Positions 1 to 5,884 of a stretch of 13,386 bases of DNA are shown here, piece after piece. The stretch spans positions 1-13,386 of the forward strand of contig JAGARY010000128.1 in assembly GCA_017622055.1 (NCBI GenBank). The letters are read 5' to 3'. This DNA is from Treponema sp. GTDB taxonomy: Bacteria > Spirochaetota > Spirochaetia > Treponematales > Treponemataceae. Below the pieces are notes generated by a model. That model was not told where the DNA came from and ran no database searches. It saw nothing but the letters and a program-made list of their open reading frames with translations. Position 1 is the stretch's first letter; the number at the start of each line of letters is the position of its first letter. A program made the translations under genes and the position numbers.

Positions 1-470
1 GGAATGATGTAAACCATGTAATTGTTTAACAATCCTAAGTTTTTAATTAACATATAGTTTGGAATAATACCAGCACTTACATACATAGATACAACCAAAA
101 TAGATGTTAATGGTTTTTTAAGTACAAATTCTTTGCGACTTAATGCATAAGCGAGCATACTTGTACAGAAAACGCTAAAAACAGTTTGTAAAAGTGTTCT
201 TGAAACTGAAATACCAAAAGCACTAAAGATTTGGTTTGTTACGAACAACGCTTTATAGTTTTGCCATGTGAATTTTCTTGGGAAAAGTGTAATTCCACCA
301 GCAATGGAATTTAATCCATCATTAAAAGAAATTGCAATTGTATTCCAAAATGGGTAAACAGTTACAACAACTAAAAATGCTAAAACTAGTGCGTTAATAA
401 CATTAAAAATAGCATTACCAATTTGAGTTCTTCTTTTAGCTGCTAAATATTCATTTTTTGCCTTCATCAT
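1..470 (-). CDS. CUT1 sugar ABC transporter permease, MalG/LplC type (3' part missing)
   Basis: This is the inner-membrane permease that would pair with the upstream permease to import an oligosaccharide. About 156 residues are readable before the window ends; the family is usually near 290-300, so roughly the C-terminal half, including the EAA loop, is missing. What is seen: a cytoplasmic start (MMKAKNEYLAAKRR), a first membrane segment ending in the family-typical VTVYPFWNTIAISFND, the motif LFPRKFTWQNYKALF, then a second segment after SVSRTLLQTV with SMLAYALSR, and a third with VVSMYVSAGIIPNYM. These are hallmarks of the LplC/YtcP branch of COG0395. The ATG overlaps the TGA of the preceding permease as ATGA, which implies translational coupling. 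A second ATG directly follows, so the start may be at 467. Substrate cannot be read from the sequence; the flanking GH43 genes suggest xylo- or arabino-oligosaccharides (inference). Confidence 0.9.
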   Translation of the reverse strand, partial: MMKAKNEYLAAKRRTQIGNAIFNVINALVLAFLVVVTVYPFWNTIAISFNDGLNSIAGGITLFPRKFTWQNYKALFVTNQIFSAFGISVSRTLLQTVFSVFCTSMLAYALSRKEFVLKKPLTSILVVSMYVSAGIIPNYMLIKNLGLLNNYMVYII

Positions 471-1426
471 ATTAAACGCTCCTCACCAGCTTTCTTTGCA
501 ATGTGGTTAGCTAAAAGTAATAAAAGAATATTAACAACATTCTTGAAAATACCTGCAGCAGTTGCAAGAGAGAAATCAAAGAGTTTGAAACCATATTTCA
601 AAACGTAAATATCAATTTGAGTAGCAACTTCTTGAATAAGACCATTTTGTAAGAAATATGGCATTTCAAAGTTTGCATCAAGGATATGACCAGCACTCAT
701 AATCATCATAATAATAATTGTTGGCTTAATTCCTGGTAATGTAATGTGCCAAATTTTTCTTAAACGACCGCATCCGTCAATTTCAGCTGCTTCATAAAGA
801 CATGGGTCAATAGCAGTCATTGCCCCTAAATATACAATTGTATTCCAACCTACTTCTTTCCAAACATAAGTCCAAGCAATAATATGCCAGAAATATTTTG
901 GCACAGAAAGCCATAAGATTGGTTTATCAATAATACCAAGCCACAAAAGAACATTATTTAAAATACCGTCTTCCACAGAAAGAACATTTGCAACTAAACC
1001 AGTTACAATAATCCATGATAAGAAGTGTGGCAAATACGATACTGTTTGAACAAATCTTTTTACTGCAATTGTTTTTACTTCATTGAGCAAAATTGCAATT
1101 AATACAGCAGTAATATAACCTAACGCTGTACTCATAAGACTCATTGCAATAGTATTTCTTAATGCTAAAAAGAATTCTTTATCTTTGAAAAGGAAAGCAA
1201 ATTTTTGAAATCCTATCCAAGTTTGATCAAAAAACGACTTTGCAGGTTTGTAATTCTGAAAAGCCATTGTCCAACCTGTAAGAGGAACAAATTTGAACAA
1301 AATGATGTATAAAACAAAAGGAAGCGACATTAATATCAGCTGTTTTTGTTTGCCTAATGTTTTCCAAAAACTTCGTCTTAGAATGAGTTCTGTTTCTGGA
1401 TTTTGTGAAGTTTTTTTTGTTTTCAT
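467..1426 (-). CDS. CUT1 sugar ABC transporter permease, MalF/LplB type
   Basis: This is the first inner-membrane permease of the locus, 319 residues with the chosen start, matching LplB-type (COG4209) permeases. A cytoplasmic head of about 28 charged residues precedes a membrane segment near 30-50. The family motif FVPLTGWTMAFQNYKP follows at about 47-62, further segments lie around 95-115, 130-150, 180-203, 235-250 and 290-310, and the EAA loop EAAEIDGCGRLRKIWHITLPG that docks to the ATPase is at about 212-232. The start at 1426 has an AAGGTG ribosome site 5 nt upstream (1432-1437). A longer reading to 1477 adds 17 residues with no ribosome site and runs into the hairpin upstream, so it is disfavoured. 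It follows the binding-protein gene by 106 bp and overlaps the next permease by 4 bp. No ATPase is visible; LplABC-type importers often use a shared MsmX/UgpC-like ATPase encoded elsewhere (family knowledge). Confidence 0.93.
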   Translation of the reverse strand: MKTKKTSQNPETELILRRSFWKTLGKQKQLILMSLPFVLYIILFKFVPLTGWTMAFQNYKPAKSFFDQTWIGFQKFAFLFKDKEFFLALRNTIAMSLMSTALGYITAVLIAILLNEVKTIAVKRFVQTVSYLPHFLSWIIVTGLVANVLSVEDGILNNVLLWLGIIDKPILWLSVPKYFWHIIAWTYVWKEVGWNTIVYLGAMTAIDPCLYEAAEIDGCGRLRKIWHITLPGIKPTIIIMMIMSAGHILDANFEMPYFLQNGLIQEVATQIDIYVLKYGFKLFDFSLATAAGIFKNVVNILLLLLANHIAKKAGEERLI

Positions 1427-1450
1427 AAATACACCTTTTTTGAAATGAAG

Positions 1451-1503
1451 AAAAAACGTACGATTCACAAACTGCATAATACAAAATGTAAACCGTACGT
1501 TTT
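1451..1503 (-). terminator. Inverted repeat with U-run between binding-protein and permease genes; possible partial terminator or mRNA-end stabiliser
   Basis: A perfect 10-bp inverted repeat (AAAACGTACG at 1453-1462, CGTACGTTTT at 1494-1503) encloses a 31-nt loop. Read on the minus strand, the second arm continues into six T. It sits 30 nt after the binding-protein stop and ends 25 nt before the permease start. In many binding-protein operons such a hairpin raises the level of the binding-protein mRNA relative to the permeases. That role here is inferred from position and structure only. Confidence 0.5.
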
Positions 1504-1532
1504 ATAAATCAATTAACTATATGTGTTATCTA

Positions 1533-3197
1533 TTATTCTGGAAAACCACCGAATTTTTTAACACGTTCATCAAGTTTTCCTTGCATGAATTTAACGTATT
1601 CTTTAATTCCAGCGTTATTCATATCTTTTACATAAGCATCCCATCTAGCATCGAATGTTTTTGGATCACCCATGATAAGATCTGGAAGTGCTCTTCTTTG
1701 AATTGTTTCAAGTTTGCTTAATGCAAGAGCAGCTTTAGAACCATCTTCAGGAACTTCTTGCCACATTGGATACCATCCAGCATTTGCAGGAGGATTTGGA
1801 TCTACAAGAGCAGCATAAGAAGCTACACCGTAAGCATTCCACAATTCGATATCTTCAGGTTTAGCATTTGCTTGGAATTCCCATGGTTGGTTATCCATAA
1901 CTGTAGCAAATCCGTCAGAGAAAGAACCTTCCATTTTTGGAGCTTCTTCGAACCAAAGTGTTGCTTTGTTGTGGAGAATCCAGTTGTTGTCAACTTGTTG
2001 ATCTCTTTGTTTTTGTGTTCTGTAAGGACGACCTTGTGCATCTTTTTGCCAATCTTCGCCTTCAAATCCCCATTGAAGAACTTTTTGGTTTTCTTCTTTG
2101 AGCAATTCATCCATAATTTTAAGAATTTGGATGGCTTTCTTTTCACCACATTTTGTTGTGAATCCGTATCCACGACGAATGTTAGGAATTGTAATATCAC
2201 GATAGTGTGGTTTTACATTTTCATCAAATACGATTGGAAGAGGAGCATATGTTCTTTCATACATTCCGTTTGTTTTCAATGTATTTTCAGCATCACCTTG
2301 GAATTGCCATCCTTGGATGAACATACCAAGTACACGACCTTGAGCAATTTTTGCATAGTATTGGTCACGGTTATCTGTGAATGAAGCTGGATCAATAAGA
2401 CCTCTTTGGTAATATCCATTAGCAAGTTTGAACCAACGTTTTGCATTTGCATCTGTAAAGTTGTCTTCGTAAACATATTTTCCGTTTACTTTATCAACGT
2501 GACCGTTACCATCATTTGGATAACCAGCCAAGAATGCAGGAGGATTCCATAAGTTGAAAGCTTCCCAGTCTGCTGTAATGATATTGAATGGAATTGTTGG
2601 AGCTCCACCAATTGTAGGATATTTTTTGTAGTATTTTTCGATTAAATCAAAGAATTCATCTACAGTTTTGATTTTTGGATATCCGAATTCTTTAAGAACT
2701 GCTTTTTGAATCCAGAAAGCATTTTGGTTGTAGAATGTTCCTTGATCTGGACCATCGTAAACACCCCAGTTTGGAAGACAATAAACGTGTCCATCTGGTT
2801 CTACGATTTTTGCCCAATCTTTAGCATAGTGTTTTTTGATATTTGGACAATATTTGTCAATGTATTTTTCGATTGGAAGAAGACATCCAGCATCTTGGAA
2901 TTTTGTTGAGTCAACTTCAACAAGATCAGGTAAATCACCTGAGGCAATAAGTACACCAATCTTTTGATCTTTATCACCAACAAGAATGTCCCATGAGAAT
3001 GTTATACCAAAATTGTCTTTAAGCCATTTGTACATTTTGTTATCAGCAGGTGGTTGTTGTCTCTGCTGAATTGTGAAAACAGAAATGTTAAGATCTTTGT
3101 TCTTGTTTTTCTTAGCTTTTTTAGCTTTTTTAGGAGCTGCAGCTAAGCTTAGTACACACATAAGTGCTACCATAACAACTAGTAACTTTTTTTTCAT
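1533..3197 (-). CDS. Extracellular/periplasmic sugar-binding protein of an LplA-type ABC importer
   Basis: The protein captures the sugar for the two downstream permeases. At 554 residues it is in the long LplA/YtcQ class of family 1 solute-binding proteins rather than the ~430-residue MalE class. A signal peptide is seen (MKKKLLVVMVALMCVLSLAAA, cleavage probably in the AAA near residue 21). The only cysteine in it, C14, follows A-L-M and does not make a convincing lipobox, so a free periplasmic protein is more likely than a lipoprotein. A lysine-rich stretch (PKKAKKAKKNKNKD, about 22-35) links to the binding domain, where LNISVFTIQ opens the fold. Aromatic patches such as TADWEAFNLWNPPAF and GWYPMWQEVP would suit sugar stacking. 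The start is fixed by a strong AAAGGAGG ribosome site at 3206-3213, 8 nt before ATG. It is the first gene of the importer operon and diverges from the AraC gene. Confidence 0.92.
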   Translation of the reverse strand: MKKKLLVVMVALMCVLSLAAAPKKAKKAKKNKNKDLNISVFTIQQRQQPPADNKMYKWLKDNFGITFSWDILVGDKDQKIGVLIASGDLPDLVEVDSTKFQDAGCLLPIEKYIDKYCPNIKKHYAKDWAKIVEPDGHVYCLPNWGVYDGPDQGTFYNQNAFWIQKAVLKEFGYPKIKTVDEFFDLIEKYYKKYPTIGGAPTIPFNIITADWEAFNLWNPPAFLAGYPNDGNGHVDKVNGKYVYEDNFTDANAKRWFKLANGYYQRGLIDPASFTDNRDQYYAKIAQGRVLGMFIQGWQFQGDAENTLKTNGMYERTYAPLPIVFDENVKPHYRDITIPNIRRGYGFTTKCGEKKAIQILKIMDELLKEENQKVLQWGFEGEDWQKDAQGRPYRTQKQRDQQVDNNWILHNKATLWFEEAPKMEGSFSDGFATVMDNQPWEFQANAKPEDIELWNAYGVASYAALVDPNPPANAGWYPMWQEVPEDGSKAALALSKLETIQRRALPDLIMGDPKTFDARWDAYVKDMNNAGIKEYVKFMQGKLDERVKKFGGFPE

Positions 3198-3225
3198 TTA
3201 CTTTTCCTCCTTTTGAAATGAAAAA

Positions 3226-3290
3226 TGAGAATAAATCTCAATAGTTTTTTATAAGTATTTACCCGTTCCTTTCAGTTGTACATAGGTAAA
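3226..3290 (-). promoter_or_regulatory. Two inverted repeats in the binding-protein leader
   Basis: The region upstream of the binding-protein gene contains TGAGA-ATAAA-TCTCA (3226-3240, 5-bp arms) and a wider TTTACC (3258-3263) / GGTAAA (3285-3290) pair separated by 21 nt. Either could be an operator or an mRNA leader hairpin. Neither resembles the palindrome in the GH43 spacer. Short arms in AT-rich DNA can arise by chance, so this is a pointer only. Confidence 0.3.
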
Positions 3291-3333
3291 TTTCCTTATA
3301 TCCCTAAAAAAAATACAAATATACCACAAAAGT

Positions 3334-3362
3334 ATTATAATTTTATAAAAAAGTCTTGTTTA
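3334..3362 (-). promoter_or_regulatory. Candidate sigma-70 promoter of the importer operon
   Basis: On the minus strand TAAACA (3357-3362, 4 of 6 to TTGACA), a 17-bp spacer and a perfect TATAAT (3334-3339) form a good housekeeping-type promoter. Transcription would start near 3327 and give a leader of about 130 nt before the binding-protein ATG. The -35 overlaps the opposite-facing candidate promoter of the AraC gene, which allows mutual control. Confidence 0.5.
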
Positions 3363-3384
3363 TTCTATTTGAATAATTTACATT
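3356..3384 (+). promoter_or_regulatory. Weak candidate promoter of the AraC-family gene, possibly giving a leaderless mRNA
   Basis: TTGTTT (3356-3361), a 17-bp spacer and TACATT (3379-3384, 4 of 6 to TATAAT) would place the start of transcription at or next to the ATG at 3391. No Shine-Dalgarno-like sequence is seen in the 20 nt before that ATG, consistent with leaderless translation. In such AT-rich DNA this match alone is weak. Confidence 0.3.
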
Positions 3385-3390
3385 TTTATT

Positions 3391-4203
3391 ATGCTAGAAA
3401 AAATAGTATACCCCGTTATTATTATTAAAAAGAAAACTAACAGAATTGAGTCTCACAATCATTCTGTGTACGAATTTTTTTATCTAAAAACTGGACGCAT
3501 TTCTTTTGTAATAAATGATAACACTTCCATACTAGAATCAGGCTCCGTTGTTTTTATAGAACCATTAGTTTCGCATAAGGCAAAATCATTGGAAAATAAT
3601 GATTTTGAGTATTGTTCTTTAGTTTTTGATAAATCAATTTTTGGAGATAACAATAATGCTTGCAGATTCTTTTTTGATAGTATTCGAATTAATAATTTTT
3701 TACACTTTCCTACGTACATTTTAGATTCTTTTTATACATTGAGCGACACTAATAAAAAAAAGATTCCAGGGTATGAGATTTTACAAACAACAGTAATTTT
3801 TAATTTGCTTTCTTACATTATACAAACAAAACAATATCAAACAATTTCAGTATTACATCATTCTTTAAAATACAACAATTCTGCCATAGATAAAGCGGTT
3901 GACTTTATAAAAGAAAACTACAAAGAATTGATTCAACTTCAGGATGTTCTTGATTTAACAAATTATAGCAAAAGTCATTTTATCAAATTATTCAAAGATG
4001 TTACGGGATATCATTTTACAGAATATGTAAATAAATACAGAATTGAACGAGCATGTTTGGAATTGTTATATTCAAAGAAAAACATTACAGAAATTGCTTC
4101 TGATGTTGGGTTTAACAATATTCAATATTTTTCTAGAGTATTCAAGCAATATATGAACTGCACTCCAAAACAATTCCAAAAAAACGAAAGATGTAAACGT
4201 TAG
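3391..4203 (+). CDS. AraC-family transcriptional regulator
   Basis: This is a 270-residue two-domain regulator. The N-terminal part (about 1-85) reads as a cupin-type sugar-sensing domain, with HNHSVYEFFYLKTG and SGSVVFIEPLVSHKA resembling the AraC-like beta-barrel. The C-terminal part (about 165-267) is a standard double helix-turn-helix: first unit around IQLQDVLDLTNYSKSHFIKLFK, second around NITEIASDVGFNNIQYFSRVFK, ending in the family signature NCTPKQFQK. It is divergent from the importer operon with a 193-bp spacer, the usual layout for a local activator of sugar uptake. The ligand is unknown, perhaps a pentose oligosaccharide (inference). The ATG at 3391 lacks a visible ribosome site; no nearer in-frame ATG would keep the cupin start. 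An intergenic palindrome begins 16 nt after the stop. Confidence 0.9.
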   Translation: MLEKIVYPVIIIKKKTNRIESHNHSVYEFFYLKTGRISFVINDNTSILESGSVVFIEPLVSHKAKSLENNDFEYCSLVFDKSIFGDNNNACRFFFDSIRINNFLHFPTYILDSFYTLSDTNKKKIPGYEILQTTVIFNLLSYIIQTKQYQTISVLHHSLKYNNSAIDKAVDFIKENYKELIQLQDVLDLTNYSKSHFIKLFKDVTGYHFTEYVNKYRIERACLELLYSKKNITEIASDVGFNNIQYFSRVFKQYMNCTPKQFQKNERCKR

Positions 4204-4219
4204 CCTTTTAAGCATTTTA

Positions 4220-4295
4220 GATTGCTTCGCTACGCTCGCAATGACAGAATGATTACAATTGATTGTCACTGCGAGACTTTAAAGTCGAAGCAATC
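4220..4295. repeat. Palindromic intergenic repeat of the dispersed 'SVAKQS' kind
   Basis: Two facing copies of one motif form a long imperfect palindrome between convergent genes. The left copy (4220-4246) reads GATTGCTTCG, then a short centre, then TCGCAATGACA. The right copy (4264-4295) is its reverse complement in both flanks, but its centre is replaced by the 12-bp palindrome GACTTTAAAGTC (4275-4286). About 17 nt separate the copies. This type of sequence, which reads SVAKQS or RSDEAIS in stray translations, is known as a dispersed intergenic element in many bacterial genomes. No coding function is assigned. It may act as a transcript end for the AraC and GH43 genes. Confidence 0.7.
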
Positions 4296-4296
4296 C

Positions 4297-4330
4297 AAGA
4301 TTCACATAGACATTACATAGAATCTTTTCT
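4297..4330 (+). terminator. Weak terminator-like hairpin after the AraC gene
   Basis: AAGATTC (4297-4303) and GAATCTT (4320-4326) form a 7-bp stem with a 16-nt loop, and the plus strand continues as TTCT into a T-rich stretch. It lies immediately beyond the dispersed palindrome and before the stop of the convergent GH43 gene. The stem is short, so termination efficiency is uncertain. Confidence 0.35.
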
Positions 4331-4341
4331 TGACTTTAGCT

Positions 4342-5796
4342 TTACTCCAATTCAATGCATTTTAGTTGATGGTTGCCGCTTCCTGTAAACACAAGATAAA
4401 GTGGATGAACGCCATTAGGTATTTTTACATCGATTGTGTATTTATGCCAAATGTTTTGGCTTTCGATTTCAATTTTTCCGACAGGTTCGCCATCTAAAGA
4501 TGTTTTTACTTCGTAAGTTCCGTGACAATAACCTCTAATTGTAATTCCAACTGATTTTGCATCTTTAAAATCAAAATATTTGAATCCAATTGTGGTTGAA
4601 TCTTGCACATTATCAATAAAACCTAATTCTTGGTCGCCATCACGACCTTCTTGTGTAATTAATGGCTCAGTTTTTCCTTTTATGTACATTACAGGATTTT
4701 TTGCCAAGAACAAATTACAAGCAATATATGCAGGATATTCACCTTTTGCTTCAAGTGGACCATTGTTTAATCCACAAGATGTAATTTCAACTTGGTCAAT
4801 TGTTCCATCTGGATTAATTTTAATTTTTTCTGCACAGCCTTGGCGACTATACCAAGTTCCGTTTGTGTGTCTGTGGTAAAACATGTAATATTCACCGTTG
4901 ATTACTTCAAATCCACCGTGATTATTTGCACCGTAAGCAGTTGGCATATCAGCTGGTTTGTATGAATCAATATGTAAATCTACATTACTTACAATTACAC
5001 CTTTGTATTCAAAACCACTTGTTGGATTTTTACTAGTTGCATAACAAAGTTCGTGCATAACAGCAGAAGAAAATACAAAATAATATGTGTCTCCAATTTT
5101 TCTAATAGAAGGAGCTTCAAAAAATTCATGATTTTTATAGCCTTTCCAATTTTCAATTGAATCTTGTTTGTAAGGACATTCTGTTTTTACAGGTTTTGAA
5201 ACATCACTGTAACAATCACCCGGTGCAATAATTACAGGTTCTTCAATAATTGTAAGCATATCTTTGTCTAAAACTGTTGCCATTGCTCCAATTCTGTCTT
5301 TCATGTGATTTCCACAAAAACCTGTGTACATATAAGTTTTGTCTCCTTCTGTAATTACACCAGGATCAAATTGTGGCATATCACCTTTGCGGTTTCCTAA
5401 TAAAGTTCCGTCTTTGTAATGAACGTGTCCGTAAAATTCATATTTTCCAGCAGGAGTGTCGCAAACTGCAACAGAAACAAATCCAACTTTGTCGTAAACG
5501 TAGTAAAGATAGTAACGACCGTCTGGACCTTGTGTAACATCAGGAGCGTATAAACACATGTGTCCATCTTTTGTCATTTCTTCTGTTGTTTTTTCGTAAA
5601 TTACACCTTCATATTTCCAGTCTGTTAAATCTGTAACTGGTGCCGAATAACAAACGTAATCGCCTAAACAGAAAACATTTCCGTTAAAATAATCGTGAGA
5701 ACCATAAACGTAAACACGATCTCCAAAAACGTGAGGTTCCCCGTCTGGAATATATTCCCAAGATGGAAGATATGGATTAAATACTTGTTTCTTCAT
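4342..5796 (-). CDS. GH43 family glycosidase without signal peptide (predicted cytoplasmic), C-terminal beta-sandwich domain
   Basis: Family 43 enzymes are five-bladed beta-propellers that cut xylosyl or arabinosyl links with inversion. The protein has 484 residues. The N-terminal motif NPYLPSWEYIPDGEPHVFGD carries the likely general base D18; D144 in PQFDPGV fits the pKa-tuning aspartate; E227 in HEFFEAPSIRKIGDTYYF fits the general acid; H293 in GANNHGGF fits the conserved metal-site histidine. The propeller ends near 350. Residues about 365-484 look like a CBM6-like beta-sandwich closing on HPLYLVFTGSGNHQLKCIELE. No signal peptide or membrane segment is present, so it probably hydrolyses imported oligosaccharides in the cytoplasm. 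The ATG at 5796 has AGGGGTG just upstream. Beta-xylosidase versus alpha-arabinofuranosidase cannot be decided from sequence alone. It diverges from the second GH43 gene over an 88-bp spacer. Confidence 0.9.
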   Translation of the reverse strand: MKKQVFNPYLPSWEYIPDGEPHVFGDRVYVYGSHDYFNGNVFCLGDYVCYSAPVTDLTDWKYEGVIYEKTTEEMTKDGHMCLYAPDVTQGPDGRYYLYYVYDKVGFVSVAVCDTPAGKYEFYGHVHYKDGTLLGNRKGDMPQFDPGVITEGDKTYMYTGFCGNHMKDRIGAMATVLDKDMLTIIEEPVIIAPGDCYSDVSKPVKTECPYKQDSIENWKGYKNHEFFEAPSIRKIGDTYYFVFSSAVMHELCYATSKNPTSGFEYKGVIVSNVDLHIDSYKPADMPTAYGANNHGGFEVINGEYYMFYHRHTNGTWYSRQGCAEKIKINPDGTIDQVEITSCGLNNGPLEAKGEYPAYIACNLFLAKNPVMYIKGKTEPLITQEGRDGDQELGFIDNVQDSTTIGFKYFDFKDAKSVGITIRGYCHGTYEVKTSLDGEPVGKIEIESQNIWHKYTIDVKIPNGVHPLYLVFTGSGNHQLKCIELE

Positions 5797-5802
5797 TTTT
5801 CA

Positions 5803-5821
5803 CCCCTAGGGGAAATCCCCT
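5803..5821 (-). promoter_or_regulatory. AGGGG direct repeat with complementary CCCCT at the ribosome site of the cytoplasmic GH43 gene
   Basis: On the minus strand the leader reads AGGGG-ATTT-CCCCT-AGGGG followed by TGAAAAATG. The first AGGGG and CCCCT can form a 5-bp hairpin with a 4-nt loop; the second AGGGG is the ribosome site. CCCCT is complementary to both copies. In an AT-rich background this GC-rich block is conspicuous. It could tune translation or simply provide a strong ribosome site. Confidence 0.4.
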
Positions 5822-5837
5822 AAATAATAAAATAATT

Positions 5838-5857
5838 TTAGTTAAACGTTTTACTAA
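5838..5857. promoter_or_regulatory. LacI/GalR-type operator palindrome in the GH43 divergent promoter
   Basis: The 20-bp sequence is palindromic in 9 of 10 base pairs around a central CG, with core TAAACGTTTT and outer arms TTAGT/ACTAA. A central CG in an even palindrome of this length is typical of LacI-family operators, whereas AraC-family sites are usually direct repeats. It covers the likely -35 of the plus-strand GH43 gene and lies just upstream of a TATTAT -10-like box (5824-5829, minus strand) for the other, so one repressor could control both enzymes. No LacI-family gene is in the window. Confidence 0.6.
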
Positions 5858-5878
5858 CTTTCATTTATACTTTATACT
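5850..5878 (+). promoter_or_regulatory. Candidate promoter of the exported GH43 gene, possibly leaderless
   Basis: TTTACT (5850-5855, 4 of 6), a 17-bp spacer and TATACT (5873-5878, 5 of 6) would start transcription at about the ATG at 5885. A second TATACT lies at 5866-5871. There is no Shine-Dalgarno sequence before the ATG. The -35 lies inside the LacI-type palindrome, so bound repressor would block polymerase. Confidence 0.4.
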
Positions 5879-5884
5879 TATATT

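Noticed and set aside
1427..1477. Longer N-terminus for the first permease
   Set aside because: The extra residues are not membrane-permease-like, the region overlaps the hairpin, and the ATG at 1426 has a good ribosome site.
1758..2384. Long plus-strand reading frame of 208 codons opposite the binding-protein gene
   Set aside because: It is the complement of a strongly supported gene. Its translation is phenylalanine- and cysteine-rich with no domain, as expected for an antisense shadow in AT-rich DNA.
3153..3197. Lipoprotein signal in the binding protein
   Set aside because: The only early cysteine (C14) follows methionine and lies inside the hydrophobic core rather than at its end. The cleavage site looks like signal peptidase I.
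3198..3333. Riboswitch in the long leader of the binding-protein gene
   Set aside because: Only short inverted repeats are visible. No conserved core of a known riboswitch class was recognised and there is no terminator-antiterminator pair.
4072..4269. Minus-strand reading frame containing SVIASVAKQS
   Set aside because: It is the known stray translation of a dispersed intergenic palindrome and overlaps the AraC gene on the other strand. No ribosome site or promoter supports it.
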